Source of the DNA: an uncultured Candidatus Peregrinibacteria bacterium
GTDB lineage: Bacteria > Patescibacteriota > Gracilibacteria > CAIRYL01
Length of the DNA stretch: 8,908 nt
Assembly (NCBI GenBank): GCA_903882825.1
Contig: CAIRYL010000076.1
Coordinates: 1-8,908 of the forward strand
Direction of reading: 5' to 3'
The position numbers were made by a program, and so were the translations under genes. Below, in pieces: positions 6,014-8,908 of this stretch (positions are counted from its first letter, which is position 1; each line of letters starts with the position of its first letter). The notes under the pieces were generated by a model. That model did no database searches. It was not told where the DNA came from and saw only the letters and a program-made list of their open reading frames with translations.

Positions 6014-6043
6014 CGTTTCGTCAACTGAAAACTTTTTTATTTT

Positions 6044-6072
6044 TTAAAAATTACGCATAATCCTCTTACAAT
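6044..6072 (+). promoter_or_regulatory. Possible promoter for metG
   Basis: TTAAAA (6044-6049), a 17-base spacer, and TACAAT (6067-6072, a 5/6 match to TATAAT) precede metG. The predicted start near 6079 leaves only about 12 bases of U-rich leader before the ATG, with no Shine-Dalgarno motif. The -35 is weak. Confidence 0.45.
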
Positions 6073-6090
6073 ACTGTTTTTCCTCATTTT

Positions 6091-7584
6091 ATGAATTCAA
6101 AAAGACCATTTTATGTTACCACTTCTATTGCCTATGTAAATGGAAATCCTCACGTAGGGTTCGCAATGGAAAGTATTCAAGCAGATGTATTGGCGCGATG
6201 GGCGAGAAAAAAAAATCGTCCAACCTATTTTTTAACCGGTACCGATGAACATGGAAGTAAACTTGCAAAAACTGCCCAAGAAAAAAATATTTCTCCTCAA
6301 TCCTTGTGTGACCAAAATAGTGCCGAATTTCAAAAACTCAAAGAGTCTTTGGCTCTTTCCTATGATGATTTTATTCGCACAACAGACCAAAAAAAACATT
6401 GGCCTGGAGTACAGGCAATGTGGAAAATTTTATTAGAAAATGGAGATTTAGAAAAAAGAACCTACACCGCACAATATTGCACCGGATGTGAGACTTTTTT
6501 AACAGAGAAAGACTTGATAGATGGCATGTGTCCTTTTCATAAAAGAGCGCCAGATACCGTTTCAGAAGAAAATTATTTCTTTAAACTTTCAAAGTATTCT
6601 CCTCAAATTTTAGAATTGTTACAGTCCAATATTCTTCAAATTATTCCTGATTTCCGAAAAAATGAAATTCTGAAAATAGCAGAAGAGGGCTTAACGGATA
6701 TTTCCTTTTCTCGTCCATCTGAAAAAGTAAGTTGGGGAATACCGGTCCCTGGAGATCCTTCTCAAACCATGTATGTGTGGTGTGATGCACTGGTAAATTA
6801 CATTTCAGCGCTTGGATATGGGAAAACACCAGGAGAAAAAAAACTATTTGAAAAATTTTGGAATACCGCAGAAGTGGTACACGTTATTGGGAAAGATATT
6901 CTTCGTTTTCATGCTGGTATTTGGATTGGAATGCTTCTTTCTGCAGGTATAAAAATTCCCAATAAAATTTTTGTTCATGGATTTTTAACAAGTGAAGGAG
7001 AAAAAATGAGTAAATCACTGGGAAATGTAGTTGACCCTTTTGGAGAAGTAGAAAAATATGGAACAGATGCTCTGAGATATTTTTTGTTACGAGAGGTGCC
7101 TGTTGGAAGAGATGCCGATTTTAGTCGACAACGATTTGAAGAAATTTATCAATCACATTTAGCCAATGGACTTGGAAATCTTGTTTCTCGAGTTTTTACG
7201 CTGTGTCAACGAAATTTCCAAGAAATATCTTTTATAAATTTTGTACCTCGTGATGATTTTGAAGAAATAAGAATAAAAACAGAAAAAATTGTTTCTGAAA
7301 AAATGGAGAAATTTTCTCTTCATGAAGCAGTTCAAGAACTTTTTTCCGTAGTAGATTTTTGTGATAAACGCATGGATGAAGAAAAACCATGGATAAGCGT
7401 TAAAGAAAATCCAAAAAAAGCACAAAATCTTTTGTATAATCTTTTATATCTCCTTCGTTGGTTTTCGGAAGAATTAGAGCCATTTTTACCCATCACTGCA
7501 GAAAAAATGAGAAGTATTTTGGGAAAACAAAAAGAAACACTTGGAACACTTGAAATGCTCTTTCCTCGGCTTGAGAAGTTATAA
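6091..7584 (+). CDS. metG: Methionine--tRNA ligase (MetRS)
   Basis: A 497-residue class I synthetase that charges initiator and elongator tRNA-Met. The N-terminus FYVTTSIAYVNGNPHVGFA carries HVGF, the HIGH motif, at residues 21-24. FLTGTDEHGSK is at 47-57. The zinc knuckle uses C130, C133, C147 and H150, a CX2C-CX2H pattern like that of Thermus thermophilus MetRS. MYVWCDALVNYISALGY (227-243) forms part of the methionine pocket. VHGFLTSEGEKMSKSLGNVVDP contains KMSKS at 305-309. The anticodon-binding helical domain follows, with EKPW at 431-434. The protein ends after LFPRLEKL and lacks the C-terminal EMAP-like tRNA-binding/dimerisation domain of E. coli MetRS (677 aa), so it is the short form. 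It is first in a plus-strand pair with the GlmU-like gene. Confidence 0.98.
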   Translation: MNSKRPFYVTTSIAYVNGNPHVGFAMESIQADVLARWARKKNRPTYFLTGTDEHGSKLAKTAQEKNISPQSLCDQNSAEFQKLKESLALSYDDFIRTTDQKKHWPGVQAMWKILLENGDLEKRTYTAQYCTGCETFLTEKDLIDGMCPFHKRAPDTVSEENYFFKLSKYSPQILELLQSNILQIIPDFRKNEILKIAEEGLTDISFSRPSEKVSWGIPVPGDPSQTMYVWCDALVNYISALGYGKTPGEKKLFEKFWNTAEVVHVIGKDILRFHAGIWIGMLLSAGIKIPNKIFVHGFLTSEGEKMSKSLGNVVDPFGEVEKYGTDALRYFLLREVPVGRDADFSRQRFEEIYQSHLANGLGNLVSRVFTLCQRNFQEISFINFVPRDDFEEIRIKTEKIVSEKMEKFSLHEAVQELFSVVDFCDKRMDEEKPWISVKENPKKAQNLLYNLLYLLRWFSEELEPFLPITAEKMRSILGKQKETLGTLEMLFPRLEKL

Positions 7585-7627
7585 AAAATGTGAAATACTC
7601 AACATTAAGTTTTACAAAATTATTTTT

Positions 7628-8908
7628 ATGCCTCTCTCTGCTCTTCTCCTCTGCGCTGGTCAATCTTCTCGAATGTTTCCCTTGTCGGATAAAATTTTTT
7701 TTGAATATCTTGGAAAATCTATACTGGAATGGAAAATAGAAGAACTTTTAAAAATACCTGAAATTGAAAATATTTTTATAGTTGGAAATTTAGAGAATAT
7801 TGATCACATAAAAACTCTGTGTGCTCAAAAATTTCCAAAAAAATCATTTTTATTTTCTATCCAAAAAAATACAGAAGAAGGAATGATGGGTGGAATTTTA
7901 AGTATTTCAGAAATATTCCCAAAAAAACATTCTTTACTTTTATCAAGCTCTAATGATTTTGTGGAAAACTTTTGTATTTCTTCCCTTATTTCTCAATGGA
8001 AAAGCAGTTCTTCTAAAATTTTTATATGTGGAAAAAAAGTAAATTCATATTTCCCTGGTGGATATCTACAATTAAAAAGTGGAAATTTTGTGGAAAAAAT
8101 TACTGAAAAACCAGGAGAAGGGAATGAACCATCAGATATGGTAAACATTGTTTCCCATATTTTTTCAAATCCAGAAGAACTTTTTGCAGAACTTTTTCAC
8201 ATTCAATCTCAAAATTTTACAAAAAAAGATGATGCGTATGAAATAGCTCTTCAAAACCTTTTTCAAAAGGGGATACCAGCAGAAGTAGTTCCTTATTCTG
8301 GTTTTTGGCAAGCCCTAAAGTATCCGTGGCATCATTTACAAATGACTGAATATTTTCTTTCTCAAATACAAGGTCAAATAATTCATTCCTCGGCAAGAAT
8401 TGCAAAAACCGCCGTTTTAAACGGAAATGTAAAAATAGAAGAAGGTGTTCAAATTTTAGATTTCGCAGTAATAAATGGTCCAGTATATATTGGGAAAAAT
8501 ACAATTATTGGAAATCATGTTTTAATAAGAAATAGTATTATTGGAGAAAATTGTAGTATTGGTCATACCACTGAAGTAGCACGGAGTTATATAAGAAATA
8601 ATGTTTCAGCACACCAAAGTTATATTGGTGATAGTGTTATCGATAATGATATAAATTTTGGAGCTGGAACAAGAACAGGGAATTTACGACACGATAAGGG
8701 AGAAATTTTTGTAATAATAAAAGGTGAAAAGGTAAATAGTAAGCATAATAAACTAGGGTTGTTTTGTGGAAGCGGGGTAAAAATAGGAATTAACACGAGT
8801 TTTTCACCAGGAATAAGTGTGGGGAAAAATTCATTTTTAAGTGCAGGAATGTGTATAAGTCAAAATATTCCAGAAAATAGCTTTGTAAAAAGAAAATTTC
8901 AAAAAGAA
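7628..8908 (+). CDS. GlmU-like sugar-1-phosphate nucleotidyltransferase/hexapeptide acyltransferase (3' end off the window)
   Basis: From the ATG at 7628 the frame stays open for 427 codons to the window edge. Residues 4-230 form a nucleotidyltransferase domain: SALLLCAGQSSRMFPLSDK (signature with G-x-S-S-R in place of G-x-G-T-R), a GMMGGIL segment, Asp110 at the metal position, and ITEKPGEGNEPSDMVN, a K-P and N substrate loop. GFWQALKYPWHHL links to a left-handed beta-helix domain (about 250-427) with hexapeptide repeats, SAHQSYIGDSVIDNDINFGAGT and NLRHD. H329 aligns with the catalytic His363 of E. coli GlmU. The GAGT-x-x-x-NLRhD form resembles the archaeal/COG1208 two-domain type more than E. 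coli GlmU. It probably makes a UDP-N-acetylamino sugar for the envelope; the exact sugar is not shown. The length suggests that few residues are missing. It starts 43 bases after metG. Confidence 0.9.
   Translation, partial: MPLSALLLCAGQSSRMFPLSDKIFFEYLGKSILEWKIEELLKIPEIENIFIVGNLENIDHIKTLCAQKFPKKSFLFSIQKNTEEGMMGGILSISEIFPKKHSLLLSSSNDFVENFCISSLISQWKSSSSKIFICGKKVNSYFPGGYLQLKSGNFVEKITEKPGEGNEPSDMVNIVSHIFSNPEELFAELFHIQSQNFTKKDDAYEIALQNLFQKGIPAEVVPYSGFWQALKYPWHHLQMTEYFLSQIQGQIIHSSARIAKTAVLNGNVKIEEGVQILDFAVINGPVYIGKNTIIGNHVLIRNSIIGENCSIGHTTEVARSYIRNNVSAHQSYIGDSVIDNDINFGAGTRTGNLRHDKGEIFVIIKGEKVNSKHNKLGLFCGSGVKIGINTSFSPGISVGKNSFLSAGMCISQNIPENSFVKRKFQKE

Noticed and set aside
422..7584. UGA=Gly recoding (code 25), as in some low-GC CPR lineages.
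   Set aside because: All genes read full length with GGN glycines and no in-frame UGA, so recoding is not needed here.
8217..8504. 95-codon minus-strand open frame inside the GlmU-like gene.
   Set aside because: It is antisense to clear hexapeptide-repeat coding sequence and is not conserved-looking. It appears only because the GlmU-like frame lacks a stop before the window end.

Overview
The window is AT-rich bacterial DNA, gene-dense, with short simple proteins. Standard code 11 reads every gene full length: there are no in-frame UGA codons, and Trp is TGG. Several traits suggest a reduced-genome Patescibacteria/CPR-type bacterium: compact single-gene biosynthetic remnants (an orphan trpD and an orphan asd), short aminoacyl-tRNA synthetases, a divergent bS21, start codons without Shine-Dalgarno sequences but with U-rich leaders, and a nucleotidyltransferase/hexapeptide fusion. 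The lineage call is inference. A Peregrinibacteria-like group is possible, and UGA=Gly code 25 is excluded for these genes.

Left side, minus strand, read from 5948 down to 1. A run of six close-packed genes (gaps 17-60 bases) starts at a plausible promoter near 5985-6013. The genes are a STAS-domain protein, TrpD (anthranilate phosphoribosyltransferase, TTG start), Asd (aspartate-semialdehyde dehydrogenase), a small acidic lipoprotein, a lipoprotein cyclophilin, and a membrane-anchored protein of unknown function with a Gln/Pro-rich tail. The run ends at a strong intrinsic terminator (1919-1947). After it come gltX and rpsU (bS21), closed by a second strong terminator (91-128). The first 28 codons of a peroxiredoxin (Bcp/PrxQ type) then run off the window's left edge.

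Right side, plus strand. From the shared intergenic region 5949-6090, metG is transcribed rightward. It is followed after 43 bases by a GlmU-like bifunctional sugar-1-phosphate nucleotidyltransferase/acyltransferase, which is open at the window's right end (427 codons seen, probably almost complete).

Working together: gltX, metG and rpsU serve translation. Asd supplies aspartate semialdehyde (lysine/DAP/threonine/methionine), and the GlmU-like enzyme supplies UDP-amino-sugar for envelope glycans. The two lipoproteins and the anchored protein belong to the cell surface. The content is otherwise housekeeping, and I see no mobile element, CRISPR array or defence island. The most unusual signal is at gene starts. 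Polypyrimidine or T7 tracts lie just before start codons, including a perfect (T7C)3T7 tandem repeat touching one ATG. In two places the U-tract of a terminator hairpin is also the immediate leader of the next gene.
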